Notes: generated by a model not told the origin, from the letters alone. Counted from the stretch's first letter, positions 48,697-58,492 are shown. The stretch is DNA of 64,000 nt from Paenibacillus glycinis (GCF_009909185.1 NZ_JAAAMV010000009.1:62001-126000); one strand, 5' to 3'. A program made the numbers and translations.

Positions 48697-49936
48697 AGCT
48701 ATGATTTTGCCAAATCGGACTATTACATTTGCATGGTTGCGGACACCGGCACCCGGATCCTTTGGCGGCTAGGGGAGAGCATTGAGCATACGCCGACGAA
48801 ATACTACGTCTACCCGCCGGAGGATTACGCCAAGTGGGCGCGCATTTGCATCGGCATCATTCGCCATTACAATCGCGGCTGGGCGGACGGCTTCCATTAC
48901 GGCATCCGGTACTGGGAAATCTGGAAGGAGCCGGAGGGCGGCGGCGGTCTGATGTGGAACGGGACGGAGGAACAGTATTACGACCTCTACCGGGTCGCGG
49001 CCCCGATCATCAAAGCCTTCGACCCGACGCTTCGAATCGGTGGCTATGCCGCCGCGCAGGTGAAGGCGATGCCGCATTTCTTCGAGCGGTTTCTCGGGAT
49101 GTGCGCGGAGGAGCGGCTTCCGCACGATTTCTTTTCGTGGCATTCGTACAACGACGATCCCGATCTCGTCCTCGAGCTCAGCCGATACGTGCGGGAAGGG
49201 CTGGACCGGCATGGATTCGCGGAGACGGAGAGCCGCTTCAACGAGTGGAATTTCTTCGACGCGCGGTGGGAGACGCTGTTTCTGCCCGGGAGCGAGTATT
49301 ATCGGCGGGATTTGTTCGAGCGCGCGAAAGGCGAACAAGGCGCGTCGTACGCAGCCGCCGTGCTGGCCGTGCTTCAGGACTGCCCCGTGGACGAGGCGAA
49401 TTATTACGACGGCCAGCCATCCGCGATGTGGTGCGGGCTGTTCGATTATTACGGCGTGCCGACGAAGACGTATTACGCGTTCAGGCAGTTCAACGAGCTG
49501 CGCCATTATGCGCGGCGGGCGGAAGCGACGTGCAGCGAAGACGGCGTCTACGTATGCGCGGGCGTAAACGGAACGTTCGGGGAAGCGGCGAAGCTGGCGG
49601 CGTTAAGGTTGCCGTGAAGATGCAGGACTCGTCCCGGGATTACGGGTCTTTAGCCGGCGCGGAAGCCGGCGACCCCGGGGAACCCGGCGCGGAAGCCGGC
49701 GAACCCGCGGAACCAGGCGCGGCGGCGATGATCAGCAATTACCGCGGCCCGTCCGGTTTTTGCGAAATTACGTTTCGCGGGCTTCCCGTGGGCGAGCGCT
49801 GGGTGGCGGAAGAATACCGGATCGAACGCGGACGCGCGGGTCAACTGGCGGCCCGTATGAGCTGGCGCCCGTTCGCGCGCTGGCGCTGTTCGTTCCGAAG
49901 CATACGGTCGTGTTCTTGAAGCTTAAGCGCGCGTAA
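48697..49936 (+). pseudogene. truncated and frameshifted GH39-type glycoside hydrolase
   Basis: Homology starts abruptly at 48697 in the middle of the GH39 fold (YDFAKSDYYICMVADTGTRI, then YRLGESIEHT-like WRLGESIEHTPTKYYVYPP, GIRYWEIWKEPEG with the acid/base Glu, and SRFNEWNFFDA with the nucleophile Glu). The first ~100 residues and the start are missing. After 49617 the frame changes: the C-terminal part (ISNYRGPSGFCEITFRGLP, EEYRIERG) continues in another phase to ~49870, and the last codons (LALFVPKHTVVFLKLKRA) in the third phase to TAA 49936. A tandem ~29-bp duplication (GGCGCGGAAGCCGGCGA twice, 49658-49715) lies in the C-terminal part. Confidence 0.75.
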
Positions 49937-50080
49937 GGCCGCATGCATCGCAACCGAAGCAGCTCGTTCAGTCTCCAGCTTCCAAGCGCCTCGCGCATTC
50001 ATGCGCCGAACGCGACAATACCTCGCGGCCGGCAGCATGACGCGAGCAGCTATTAAACTCTCATCGAAGGAGCGCTGCCC

Positions 50081-50424
50081 ATGCATACCAAGGAATCCCT
50101 TCTCCGCGATCTGGAGAGCATGCGAATCAATCCCCGCGGCATGTTGTTCGTCCATTCCTCGTACAAGGCGATCGGGCCTGTGGAAGGCGGGCCGGACGCG
50201 GTGTTGGACGCGCTGTCGGCGTATATGCGGGACGGTCTGCTCGCAATGCTTGCGCATACTTCTGGAAGGTGAACGATCTGTTCATCCGCGAAGGCATCAT
50301 GCACACGGGTCATTTCGGTTACGCGGACACGCGGGTGACGAACGCGGCGACGACGAACAAGCTGCTGAGCCGGATGCTGCAAGCCGATCCGGCGCTGTTT
50401 TCGACGAACGAACCGCTCGCTTGA
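50081..50424 (+). pseudogene. AAC(3)-family aminoglycoside N-acetyltransferase gene with an internal deletion
   Basis: The 5' end is intact: a GAAGGAG site, then MHTKESLLRDLESMRINP and GMLFVHSSYKAIGPVEGGPDAV, the AAC(3)/YokD N-terminus. After residue ~58 it breaks. Another frame resumes with FWKVNDLFIREGIMHTGHFGYADTRV and ends at TGA 50424, matching the family C-terminus. Around 150 central codons, including the acetyl-CoA site, are gone. It cannot encode an active enzyme. Confidence 0.75.
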
Positions 50425-50452
50425 GCAGGCAGGCAGCCGACAAGGAGAATGA

Positions 50453-50865
50453 ATGGAACTGGCCGCATCCAATCGATTTATGCCATTAAATTTAAATGAG
50501 ATTAATAATTATCGTGCCTTTGCGTTGCCGCAAGGCGTGCTCTCCGAGAGTGCCTACGCGCTGAGAGGCGCGTTTCCGCGCGGGCAGCAGCTGATGTGGG
50601 GGATTCCGTTCGTCAACGGCTGCTTCATTATTGCAACGCGCGTTCGTTCGTGGCGTGGGATCACGACGGCTACGAGGGCGAATCCGGCAATTACCGCCAA
50701 ATTCTCGCCCGCGGCCGGACCCATATGCCTTACGCCGCTCCCGCGTTCGGCACGCAAGTGCAGCTGAACGACGGCAATAACCCGTCGGAAAGCGCGAGCA
50801 TGATGGGAATGCCCGACGGCATGATGGCGCCCGTCGCCGACGTTCCGCCGGAACGGGGCGATTGA
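50453..50865 (+). pseudogene. two decayed coding fragments of unknown family
   Basis: Frame 1 (50453-~50620) reads NRFMPLNLNEINNYRAFAL and ends RGQQLMWGIPFVNG, an N-terminus-like block. A second phase (~50640-50865) reads SFVAWDHDGYEGESGNYRQI and ends PPERGD. Either a frameshifted gene or two fragments joined; neither is recognised. They continue the row of broken genes from 46959. Confidence 0.35.
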
Positions 50866-50892
50866 ACGTCCCCCTGTCGCGAGCATGCACAC

Positions 50893-50918
50893 AAGCTCCG
50901 GATCCGATTCCGGAGTTT
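50893..50918 (+). terminator. hairpin after the decayed region
   Basis: AAGCTCCGGA (50893-50902) pairs with TCCGGAGTTT (50909-50918). A weak T-run follows. The spacer to 51149 is otherwise featureless. Confidence 0.5.
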
Positions 50919-51148
50919 GCTGTGTCTATGCGCCGCAACCCGGGTAAGTACGGGATATTGACGCCGGCGCGTTCGCGCCAACGCGCCGTTTCCCCGATGT
51001 TTCCGTATCAGGCGAACATTTGTGATAAAATGGATTCGAAAGGGATGGAAGCGCCGACTTTCGCGAGTCGAGGGGATCCCGCTTGCTTGAAGCGGAATCG
51101 ACGGACGCTGGTATTCGCGTCGAAGCTATTCATAAGGACGGTGCATCG

Positions 51149-52147
51149 ATGAAAAATGCCGAGATTAAAGTCTTTGCGGGAAGCTCCGGGAAATCGTTCG
51201 CAAACAAAATTTGCGACTATCTGGACATTGAATTGGGGCAATCGGAGGCGATGACCTTCTCGGAAGGAAATACCTTCGTACGGATTAACGAAACCGTCCG
51301 CGGCAAGGATATTTACCTCGTCCAATCGATCGGCATGAACCCCAACGATGACTTCGTCGAGATACTCTTCTGGGTCGATGCCTTCAAGCGGGCGAGCGCC
51401 AACTCGGTGACCGTGATCATGCCGTACTTCAGCTATGCCAAGGGCGACAAAAAGGACGAGCCCCGCGTGTCCATCCGCGCGCGAGTGTGCGCCGAAGCCA
51501 TCGAGCTTGCCGGAGCCGATCGCGTCGTGACGATGGATTTGCACAGCCATCAAATTCAAGGCTTTTTCAAAAAGCCCGTGGATCATCTCTTTGCCTTGCC
51601 CGTACTGTCCGAGGCCATCCTGCAGATGAATCTATCCGATATCGTCGTCGTCTCGCCGGATGCCGGATTTGCCAAGCAAGCGAGGAAATACGCGGATTAC
51701 CTGGGCACGTCGATCGCCATCGGAGATAAAACCAGGAAGCACCACAACGAACGGGCGGAAATCTTGGAGATCATCGGGGACGTACGAGGGAAAACCGCGG
51801 TCATCATCGACGACTTCTCGCTCACGGCCGGATCGATCGTGGAATTGTCGAAGTGCTTGATCGAGCGGGGAGCAACGCGCATCATCGCCTGTCTGTCGCA
51901 TCTGTTGATAAATGAAGCGGCCGTGCGAAGAATCGAAGCCAGCGCGATCGAAATGGTGATCGGAACGGACTCCGTGGAGAATCCCCACCTGATTCATTCG
52001 CCGAAAATCAAGCTCGTCTCCGTGGCGCCGTTATTCGGCGAGGCCATCAGCCAAATTCATAACCAGGCGTCGGTTAGCCCATTGTTCGAACGGGTGCCGA
52101 ACAAAGTAATCGCAAGCTCGACGGCTTCGTTATTCTCGGAACCATGA
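51149..52147 (+). CDS. ribose-phosphate pyrophosphokinase paralogue
   Basis: In this 332-residue protein the PRPP synthetase fold is clear: KVFAGSSGKSFANKICDYL, YLVQSIGMNPNDDFVEILFWVDA, the flexible catalytic region VIMPYFSYAKGDKKDEPRVSIRARV, VVTMDLHSHQIQGFF, and the PRPP loop VIIDDFSLTAGSI. The loop departs from the usual VDDxIDTAGT, and RQD-type residues (YARQD) are replaced by YAKGD, so this is a diverged second copy rather than the housekeeping Prs. It stands alone, between a graveyard and a terminator. The start is the ATG at 51149. Confidence 0.85.
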   Translation: MKNAEIKVFAGSSGKSFANKICDYLDIELGQSEAMTFSEGNTFVRINETVRGKDIYLVQSIGMNPNDDFVEILFWVDAFKRASANSVTVIMPYFSYAKGDKKDEPRVSIRARVCAEAIELAGADRVVTMDLHSHQIQGFFKKPVDHLFALPVLSEAILQMNLSDIVVVSPDAGFAKQARKYADYLGTSIAIGDKTRKHHNERAEILEIIGDVRGKTAVIIDDFSLTAGSIVELSKCLIERGATRIIACLSHLLINEAAVRRIEASAIEMVIGTDSVENPHLIHSPKIKLVSVAPLFGEAISQIHNQASVSPLFERVPNKVIASSTASLFSEP

Positions 52148-52218
52148 CCGCGGCGAAACGGCGCAACGCCGCTGACAAGCGAATGACCTAGCCCAGCGCG
52201 TTGAACATCATACGAAAA

Positions 52219-52255
52219 AAGAGCTGGCCCCGTTGACGGGGCCAGCTCTTCGCGT
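52219..52255. terminator. bidirectional terminator
   Basis: AAGAGCTGGCCCCG (52219-52232) pairs with CGGGGCCAGCTCTT (52237-52250), flanked by an A-run and a T-containing tail. It separates the convergent prs-like and DinB genes. Confidence 0.9.
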
Positions 52256-52292
52256 TTCTGCGCTTGACGGCGAAACCGGATATCCGCCTTGA

Positions 52293-52760
52293 TTATACCG
52301 TTAAATCGGTATAGAACGGAGGAACCGCGCCAAGCATGCGGACATAGACGAACAATTGGCCTTTGTGATGCGCCTCGTGCCCGATCAGGCGGTGCAGAAC
52401 TTCCTCGATCGGTTCCGTGACGCGAAATGCCGGAATGGTCGCTTCAAGGCGCAAATCGGCTTCCGTATAGGAGGCAAGCTTCCGTTCATGTTCCTCGGTC
52501 AGCCGATTCAGAAGCTCGCGAGCTTCCGCCAGCGTCGACGGAACCGGTGGGACGATCATATCGCGTTCTTCGATGGCGGAAAAAAAGAAGTCCGGCGTCA
52601 TGGCCAGGTGATGCACCAGCTCGACGGTCGTCATCGCGCCGTCCCAAGGACGCCACGATCCGCCCGATTCGGGCAAGACCGCGACCAGTTCGAGCAATGC
52701 ATTGCGGTGCATCTTCCAACGTTTCATCACTTTTTGTGCGCTTGCGAGTTCGGTTGTCAT
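52293..52760 (-). CDS. DinB-family protein
   Basis: This 155-residue four-helix protein has the metal-coordinating histidines typical of DinB/YfiT: VELVHHLAMTPDFFF and a C-terminal HRLIGHEAHHKGQLFVYVR. The family includes thiol S-transferases using bacillithiol and many uncharacterised members. It is downstream of the ABM gene by 18 bases on the same strand, indicating an operon. Confidence 0.9.
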   Translation of the reverse strand: MTTELASAQKVMKRWKMHRNALLELVAVLPESGGSWRPWDGAMTTVELVHHLAMTPDFFFSAIEERDMIVPPVPSTLAEARELLNRLTEEHERKLASYTEADLRLEATIPAFRVTEPIEEVLHRLIGHEAHHKGQLFVYVRMLGAVPPFYTDLTV

Positions 52761-52778
52761 TGTTTTGGCCTCCTGGTT

Positions 52779-53090
52779 TTATTTCGAGAGCGTGTTCAGT
52801 CGGAATACTTCCCGGCTGTCGATCCATTTTTCGACGGCTTTGCGGTATGCCAGGTAATGGCGCGACGCGAGATGCTCCGCAAGGGCCGACTCGTTCTTCC
52901 ACGTTTCGTATAGTACGAACTGCTCCGGGCAGGCATGGCTTTCGTGCACCGCATAATCGAGACAGCCGTCTTCGGCGCGCGAAGCCGCCGCGACCTTGAG
53001 CAACTCGTCCCGAACCGGCTTCGCGTTACCCGCGCGGCCTTTCAGGACGGCAACGATCGTTATAGGTTCCACGGTAAAAATTCCTTCCAT
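52779..53090 (-). CDS. antibiotic biosynthesis monooxygenase (ABM)-domain protein
   Basis: The 103-residue protein is an ABM/YgiN-type ferredoxin-fold dimer: ITIVAVLKGRAGNAKPVRDELLKV, EDGCLDYAVHES, PEQFVLYETWKNESALAEHLASRHY. Members are quinol monooxygenases or orphan redox enzymes. It lies between the PfpI and DinB genes on the minus strand. Confidence 0.9.
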   Translation of the reverse strand: MEGIFTVEPITIVAVLKGRAGNAKPVRDELLKVAAASRAEDGCLDYAVHESHACPEQFVLYETWKNESALAEHLASRHYLAYRKAVEKWIDSREVFRLNTLSK

Positions 53091-53153
53091 CTAGCAATTT
53101 CATCCGTCATGCGATATGAATAGGCCGAACATTCAAGGGAAATCTAAGGACAA

Positions 53154-53813
53154 TTACGTTAATTGGCGAATGACTTCCCGGGCCGCGCTTTCCGTGGATT
53201 GCGGATTTTGGCCCGTAACGAGATTTCCGTCGACTTGGACGTTATCCGCCCAGTTCGGCGCCGTTGCGAGATTGGCGCCCAATTCGCGAAGCCGCGTTTC
53301 AAGCAGGAACGGCATGAATCTGTCCAACGTCGTTTCCCGCTCTTCCTCGTCCGTGAACGCGGCGATCGTTTTGCCGGCGACCAACGGGCGACCGTCGGAC
53401 AATTTCACGCCGACGAGGGCAGCCGGCCCGTGGCATACGGCAGCGACCGTTTTGCCGGCTTCGTACAGCGTGCGGATCATCGATTGCAGCAGCGCGTTGT
53501 CGGGCATGTCGAACATGGTGCCATGCCCGCCGGGAAGGAAGATGGCGGCATACGCATGGATGTCGTCCACGGCATCCAGCGGAATCGTGTCCGTCAGATA
53601 ATCGGCGGTGTCCAGCATTTCTTGAGACGCGCCTTCCAAGCTTCTATGATCGATCGGCGCTTGCCCGCCTAACGGGCTTGCGACCGTAACTTCGTAACCT
53701 TGCTTGCGGAAAGCGATGTAGGCCTCTCCGAATTCGGACAACCATAAGCCGGTTCGTTCATCGGCATTCATTTTGTCGGCTGTCGTCACGACCATTAAAA
53801 TACGCTTTGTCAC
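53154..53813 (-). CDS. DJ-1/PfpI-family (Hsp31-like) protein
   Basis: This 219-residue protein has the nucleophile elbow AAVCHGPAAL (Cys), the Glu-containing GLWLSEFGEAY region and FLPGGHGTMFDMPDN, as in Hsp31-type glyoxalase III/deglycases. GTG 53813 is the start, with AGGAGGG seven bases before it; the longer frame to 53936 covers the promoter. A role in methylglyoxal or aldehyde stress is plausible. It is divergent to a LysR gene. Confidence 0.9.
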   Translation of the reverse strand: MTKRILMVVTTADKMNADERTGLWLSEFGEAYIAFRKQGYEVTVASPLGGQAPIDHRSLEGASQEMLDTADYLTDTIPLDAVDDIHAYAAIFLPGGHGTMFDMPDNALLQSMIRTLYEAGKTVAAVCHGPAALVGVKLSDGRPLVAGKTIAAFTDEEERETTLDRFMPFLLETRLRELGANLATAPNWADNVQVDGNLVTGQNPQSTESAAREVIRQLT

Positions 53814-54013
53814 TGTAAGTCCCTCCTGGACGGAAAATTTACGTGAACAGCCCGATATCGCCAAAGAGAGCTCGTTGCATCCGCGCAATCCGCGCAACGC
53901 AGCATGTCGCGGCGTACCGTAATTTGCTGTAGGCATACTGTAACACGCCGCGACGGCGGGTTGTACTTCCGCTATGTTAGGTGGGGAATAACCAAAAGTA
54001 ATGAGGGATGAAG

Positions 54014-54913
54014 ATGAGGATAGATTGGTTGGAGGCCTTTCGGCAAACCGCGGAAACGAAGAGCTTGACGAAAGCGAGCGAAGCCCTGCATATCAGTCAG
54101 CCTGCGCTAAGCAAGCAGATTCGCAACCTGGAGCTCGAGCTGGGCGCCCAGTTATTGATGCGGTCGTCCATCGGCGTGACGCTGACGCCGGCCGGTCAAA
54201 TCTTGCTGGATAAAAGCAAGAACATCCTGAACGAAGTGAACGCCATGCGGAGGGAAATCGCGTTTAGCCAGGACGAGGGAAAAGCCGACCTGACGATCGG
54301 CTCTTGGCCCAGCATCGCGACGATCTTTCTCCCCGGCCGGATGGCGGTCAATCAGCACGCAATGGCCAAACTGGAGATCAAGGTGCGCGTCTTCAGCTGT
54401 TTTTTCGACCTGCTGACCAATATGGAAGACGGCACGATCGATGCCGCCTTGTTCGACGATAGCGGCGTGAAGCATGCCTTTCATTCGACCCCCGTATTCA
54501 CGGAGAAGTTCTATCTGTTCGCTCACGTCGACCACCCCGCATTCGGGCATAAAGCAGAGGTGTCGTTCGACGAGATCAAGAACGAGACCTTCGTGATGCT
54601 GCCCGAGGGCTGCGACATCCGGAAGCTCGTTCAAGAGGAGTTCGGCGCCAGGGGCGAAGAGCTGAATATCGCCTTGGAGATCGAGCTGGGACAGAGCATA
54701 TTAGGGTTTATCCATGCCAATTTGGGCATATCGATCCTGCCCGAAATCTTCATCACCCAGAAGAAGGACACGACCGCGGCCATTCCCATATCGGATTTCG
54801 GCGCGATCCGTCAGATCTCGATCATCACGCGCGACGAAACCGTCAGCAAACGGCTGCTGCGCCTAATCGATTTAGCTGAACCGATTACGGCCCCGAGCGA
54901 ATCGCCGATCTGA
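54014..54913 (+). CDS. LysR-family transcriptional regulator
   Basis: This 299-residue LTTR begins RIDWLEAFRQTAETKSLTKASEALHISQPALSKQIRNLE and has a standard effector domain. ATG 54014 follows GAGGG by six bases; ATG 54008 is too close to it. It is divergent to the PfpI-ABM-DinB genes, which it probably regulates. Confidence 0.92.
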   Translation: MRIDWLEAFRQTAETKSLTKASEALHISQPALSKQIRNLELELGAQLLMRSSIGVTLTPAGQILLDKSKNILNEVNAMRREIAFSQDEGKADLTIGSWPSIATIFLPGRMAVNQHAMAKLEIKVRVFSCFFDLLTNMEDGTIDAALFDDSGVKHAFHSTPVFTEKFYLFAHVDHPAFGHKAEVSFDEIKNETFVMLPEGCDIRKLVQEEFGARGEELNIALEIELGQSILGFIHANLGISILPEIFITQKKDTTAAIPISDFGAIRQISIITRDETVSKRLLRLIDLAEPITAPSESPI

Positions 54914-55051
54914 AGCGAGAATCATGCTCATCGATAAATAAATTTATAACTCCTCTCGTATTTCGTGATTTGTTGTCTGCTCCGCGGCAACTTAGACTAA
55001 GCATGTGCGGGTTATGATCCGGCAACTAGAAACGGAACGGAGAGAGACCCC

Positions 55052-55888
55052 ATGAATGCTGTACTTGATACTCATGTCCGTCTTGCGATCGAAAAGGTAG
55101 AACGCGAGGCTTGGTTCGATATGTACGCCGCCGCGCCGGATGACTATATTCAAAATTCGAAGCTTTCGTCTGCGCGCCTGGGAACGAGCATCGCGCTTGC
55201 CGATCACGGCACGCCGATCGCGGAATTCAATCGCGTGCTCGGCATCGGGATCGACGAGCCCGCCAGCGAAGCGGAGCTGGAGCAAGCCATAGCCTGGTTG
55301 AACGAGCATGCTTCGCCTTCCTACGCGCTGCAAGTGGCGCCGACCGCGCTTCCGGAGGCGGTTTGGACGTGGATCGAAGCAAGAGGCCTGAAGCGCGCCG
55401 GCAACGGTTGGGCCAAGCATTACCGCGATGCTGTGCCAACGGAGGAGCATCCCATCCCGACCGCGCTCGAGGTAATACGGCTGGAGCCGCATCATGCCGC
55501 GGACTTTGGGCATGTCGCGCAAGCGGGATTCGGATTGCCCTTGCCGATCGGCGCATGGCTGTCCGCGTTGGTCGGACGGCCGAAATGGAACGTGTACGTG
55601 GCCTACGAGGGTCCTACTCCCGTGGCATGCGGCGCGATGTTCATCGATCATGGCTGGGCTTGGCTTGGCGTAGATGCGACATTGTCCGATTATCGCGGCA
55701 GAGGCGCCCAAAATGCGTTGATCAAACGACGACTGACCGATGGCATCGCCGCAGGCGTCGTCGGGTTCACCGCGGAAACCGGACAACCGCCCGAAGGACA
55801 AGAGGAGCTGAACAAATCCTACTGCAATTACGTTCGCGCCGGCTTCAAAAAAGCCTACGTGCGTCCCAACTACGTGTCCAACGGTTAA
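55052..55888 (+). CDS. GNAT-fold acetyltransferase (two-domain type)
   Basis: In this 278-residue protein the C-terminal half carries a GNAT motif (GPTPVACGAMFIDHGWAWLGVDATLSDYRGRGAQNALIKRRL), while the N-terminal half is a degenerate second GNAT-like domain. It ends NYVRAGFKKAYVRPNYVSNG, typical of this group. The acceptor is unknown. GGAGAGAG lies before the ATG. Confidence 0.85.
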   Translation: MNAVLDTHVRLAIEKVEREAWFDMYAAAPDDYIQNSKLSSARLGTSIALADHGTPIAEFNRVLGIGIDEPASEAELEQAIAWLNEHASPSYALQVAPTALPEAVWTWIEARGLKRAGNGWAKHYRDAVPTEEHPIPTALEVIRLEPHHAADFGHVAQAGFGLPLPIGAWLSALVGRPKWNVYVAYEGPTPVACGAMFIDHGWAWLGVDATLSDYRGRGAQNALIKRRLTDGIAAGVVGFTAETGQPPEGQEELNKSYCNYVRAGFKKAYVRPNYVSNG

Positions 55889-56029
55889 GGAAACACGGCC
55901 GGCACCGCTTGCAGTCAAATCGGCGACGGCCATACGCCCGCATACGATTTCGGTTTAGCTAACGAGTGATAAGCGGCGCCGAGGTAAACAATAGGCTTCG
56001 TACGCCCGTTTTGAAGGAGGAGAGAGCGC

Positions 56030-57067
56030 GTGAACCATTTATTCAATCCGTTTCAAATTAAAAACCTTGCCTTGAAAAACCGCGTCGTCATGCCGCCGAT
56101 GTGTCAATACGCCGTCGTCAATAAAGACGGGATCGTAACGGACTGGCATTACGTTCACTACGTCAGCCGCGCAGTCGGCGGAGCGGGCCTCATCATCATC
56201 GAGATGTCCGACATCGAGCCGGACGGACGCATAACGGACAATGATCTAGGACTGTGGTCCGACGAGCAGATCGCGCCGCTTAAGCGTATCGTCGATGCTT
56301 GCCATGGTTACGGCGCCAAGGTCGGCGTGCAAATCGCCCATGCGGGACGCAAAGCACAGGATGCGGAAGTTCCGGTCGCGCCGTCCGCGATCCCGTTCGA
56401 CGAGAATTCCAAAACGCCGAGAGAGCTGACGACGGAAGAAGCGAAGGCCATGGCGGACAAATACCGCCTGGCCGCCGAACGCGCCGTCAAAGCAGGGGTG
56501 GATACGGTCGAGATTCATGCCGCGCACGGTTACCTGATCCATCAGTTTCAATCGGCCTACACGAATAAACGCACGGATGCGTACGGCAAGGACCTGACCT
56601 TGTTCGGCGTCGAGGCCGTTCGCGCCGTCAAGCGCGCGCTGCCGGACGGCATGCCGCTGCTCATGCGCATCTCGGCCAGAGAATACGTGGATGGCGGGTA
56701 TGGCATCGAAGAGAGCGTTGCCCTCGCGAAAGCTTACCGCGACGCCGGCGTGGACATGTTCCACGTAAGCTCCGGAGGCGAAGGACCGATCCTTGCGCAC
56801 GGCAGGCCGGGTACGCATGTCGCGTATCAAGTGCCGATGGCAAGGGCGATCAAGCAGGAACTGGACGTTCCGGTGATCGCGGTCGGGCGATTGGACGAGC
56901 CTTCGCTCGCCAACGCCGTGATCGGCAACGAAGACGCCGATCTCGTCGCCGTGGGCAGAGGGATGCTCCGTAATCCTTACTGGACGCTGGATGCGGCAAC
57001 GAAGCTCGGCAAAGAAACGCAAATTCCGGGCGTGTACGGCATCGGCTTCAAAGATCTGAACAGATGA
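56030..57067 (+). CDS. namA: NADPH-dependent old-yellow-enzyme homologue (NamA/YqjM type)
   Basis: This 345-residue FMN enzyme has the YqjM-class signature: RVVMPPMCQYAV near residue 25 (redox-tuning Cys), HAGRKAQ, and EIHAAHGYLIHQFQS with the substrate-binding His pair. It reduces activated C=C bonds of enals, enones and nitro compounds. The start is GTG behind GGAGGAGAG. It probably acts in electrophile detoxification together with neighbouring stress genes. Confidence 0.93.
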   Translation: MNHLFNPFQIKNLALKNRVVMPPMCQYAVVNKDGIVTDWHYVHYVSRAVGGAGLIIIEMSDIEPDGRITDNDLGLWSDEQIAPLKRIVDACHGYGAKVGVQIAHAGRKAQDAEVPVAPSAIPFDENSKTPRELTTEEAKAMADKYRLAAERAVKAGVDTVEIHAAHGYLIHQFQSAYTNKRTDAYGKDLTLFGVEAVRAVKRALPDGMPLLMRISAREYVDGGYGIEESVALAKAYRDAGVDMFHVSSGGEGPILAHGRPGTHVAYQVPMARAIKQELDVPVIAVGRLDEPSLANAVIGNEDADLVAVGRGMLRNPYWTLDAATKLGKETQIPGVYGIGFKDLNR

Positions 57068-57144
57068 ACGCGTCCCGGAACCTCGGCATGAATTGAAAGC
57101 ACCGGGGTTCGCACGAACAGCGAAACGGCCAGGCGCGAGACGGC

Positions 57145-57179
57145 AAAAAACCTTGAAGGAGAGGCCTTCAAGGTTTTTT
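57145..57179. terminator. intrinsic terminator after namA
   Basis: AAAAAACCTTGAAGG (57145-57159) pairs with CCTTCAAGGTTTTTT (57165-57179). The rest of the 465-base gap to 57533 holds only the promoter at 57388. Confidence 0.9.
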
Positions 57180-57387
57180 GCTATGCCGTTTCCGCTGTTG
57201 AATCGCATCCCCTTGCACGCATGGCAGCCTCCCCCCATAACGGATGGTTATTCCCCCCCTAACCTATCGGTACTTCAATCCGGCGCTGCGCAATGGTACT
57301 GTATGGCTACGGCCCGGTTCCCGATCATCGGTTGCCTCGGACGGCGCGGGCATAAAAAATTTTATAAGCGATTCATTATTTCGTAAT

Positions 57388-57416
57388 TTGTTGGATATGT
57401 GTTAAAACCTTACAAT
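57388..57416 (+). promoter_or_regulatory. sigma-A promoter of the LysR gene
   Basis: -35 TTGTTG (57388-57393) and -10 TACAAT (57411-57416) with 17-bp spacing lie in an AT-rich block ~115 bases before the LysR start. Confidence 0.55.
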
Positions 57417-57532
57417 AATTTCATGCTCGTGAATTGGATCGTTAATCCTTTTTTTTCTGACTATTTCTGAAAATGAACGCATCTTTTTCATGAAGAAGCA
57501 AGCGATGCATGATTAAAGAAGAAGGAGCTCTC

Positions 57533-58414
57533 ATGGTCGATTTTGAATGGTACAGAAGCTTTATCGCCATTTATAAACACAATTCCGTATCGGAGGCCGC
57601 CAAGACCCGGATTATGACCCAGCCGGCAATGAGCCAGCATCTCGCCTCCCTCGAAGCCGAAGTCGGCGAACAATTGTTCACGCGAACCTCGCGGAAGCTC
57701 ATCCCGACGGAACGCGGCAAGCAGCTGTATTCCCATCTTGCGCCGCATATCGAGTCCTTGGAAGAAAAGACGATGGGATTGAAGCTGCATCAGTCTCCAA
57801 CCATGCAGACGATCAGAATCGGCACCACGCAGGAGCTGTTTACCGAGAAGGTCATGGCTCATCTGTCCTGCATGGAATGGAATACGATCACGTATTTCGG
57901 CGAATCCGATCAATTGCTCGAGCTGCTCAAGGAAGATCGCGTGGATATCATCCTCACGACCAGGAAATATATGACGCCCGGCATTGAATATGTGCGGTTA
58001 ATGGAAGAAAAGTTCGTCGTCGTGGCGCCATCCGATACGGTCGTGCCGGAATTCAAGCAGCAGAAGGATATGGAGAGCTGGCTGTCGGAGCAGCGATGGA
58101 TCAGCTACGGTCTCGAACTTCCGATCATTCGAAGATACTGGAAAGAATTTTTCAAGAAAGGGCCGCTCATTAATCCGGTTCATGTCATTCCAAGCATGAA
58201 CTTGATTTTGAAAGCAATCGGGGAAGGCGCGGGAGTGAGTCTGCTTCCGACCTACATGCTGGAATGCCCGCAAGCGGCGGGCGGGGGATGGAAGACGGTC
58301 TTCGAGCATATGACGGTTCGCAACGATTTGTTGATCGGCTTCAAATCCAAGCATAAACATGCGCTGGTCATCAATGACTTCATAAAATGCGTAAGCGAAC
58401 GGAAGGAAGAATGA
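57533..58414 (+). CDS. LysR-family transcriptional regulator
   Basis: This 293-residue LTTR has the helix-turn-helix FEWYRSFIAIYKHNSVSEAAKTRIMTQPAMSQHLASLE. ATG 57533 has GAAGGAG just upstream and is preferred over 57509. It is not divergent to any gene; the next gene downstream is the aldehyde dehydrogenase behind a separate promoter. Its target is unclear. Confidence 0.92.
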   Translation: MVDFEWYRSFIAIYKHNSVSEAAKTRIMTQPAMSQHLASLEAEVGEQLFTRTSRKLIPTERGKQLYSHLAPHIESLEEKTMGLKLHQSPTMQTIRIGTTQELFTEKVMAHLSCMEWNTITYFGESDQLLELLKEDRVDIILTTRKYMTPGIEYVRLMEEKFVVVAPSDTVVPEFKQQKDMESWLSEQRWISYGLELPIIRRYWKEFFKKGPLINPVHVIPSMNLILKAIGEGAGVSLLPTYMLECPQAAGGGWKTVFEHMTVRNDLLIGFKSKHKHALVINDFIKCVSERKEE

Positions 58415-58492
58415 GCGGAGATGGATCGATCTGCTTGCGTTCCGGATTAGCCGAGCTCGTCAATTACAAACTAATAGCGCGGGCTAATCCGG

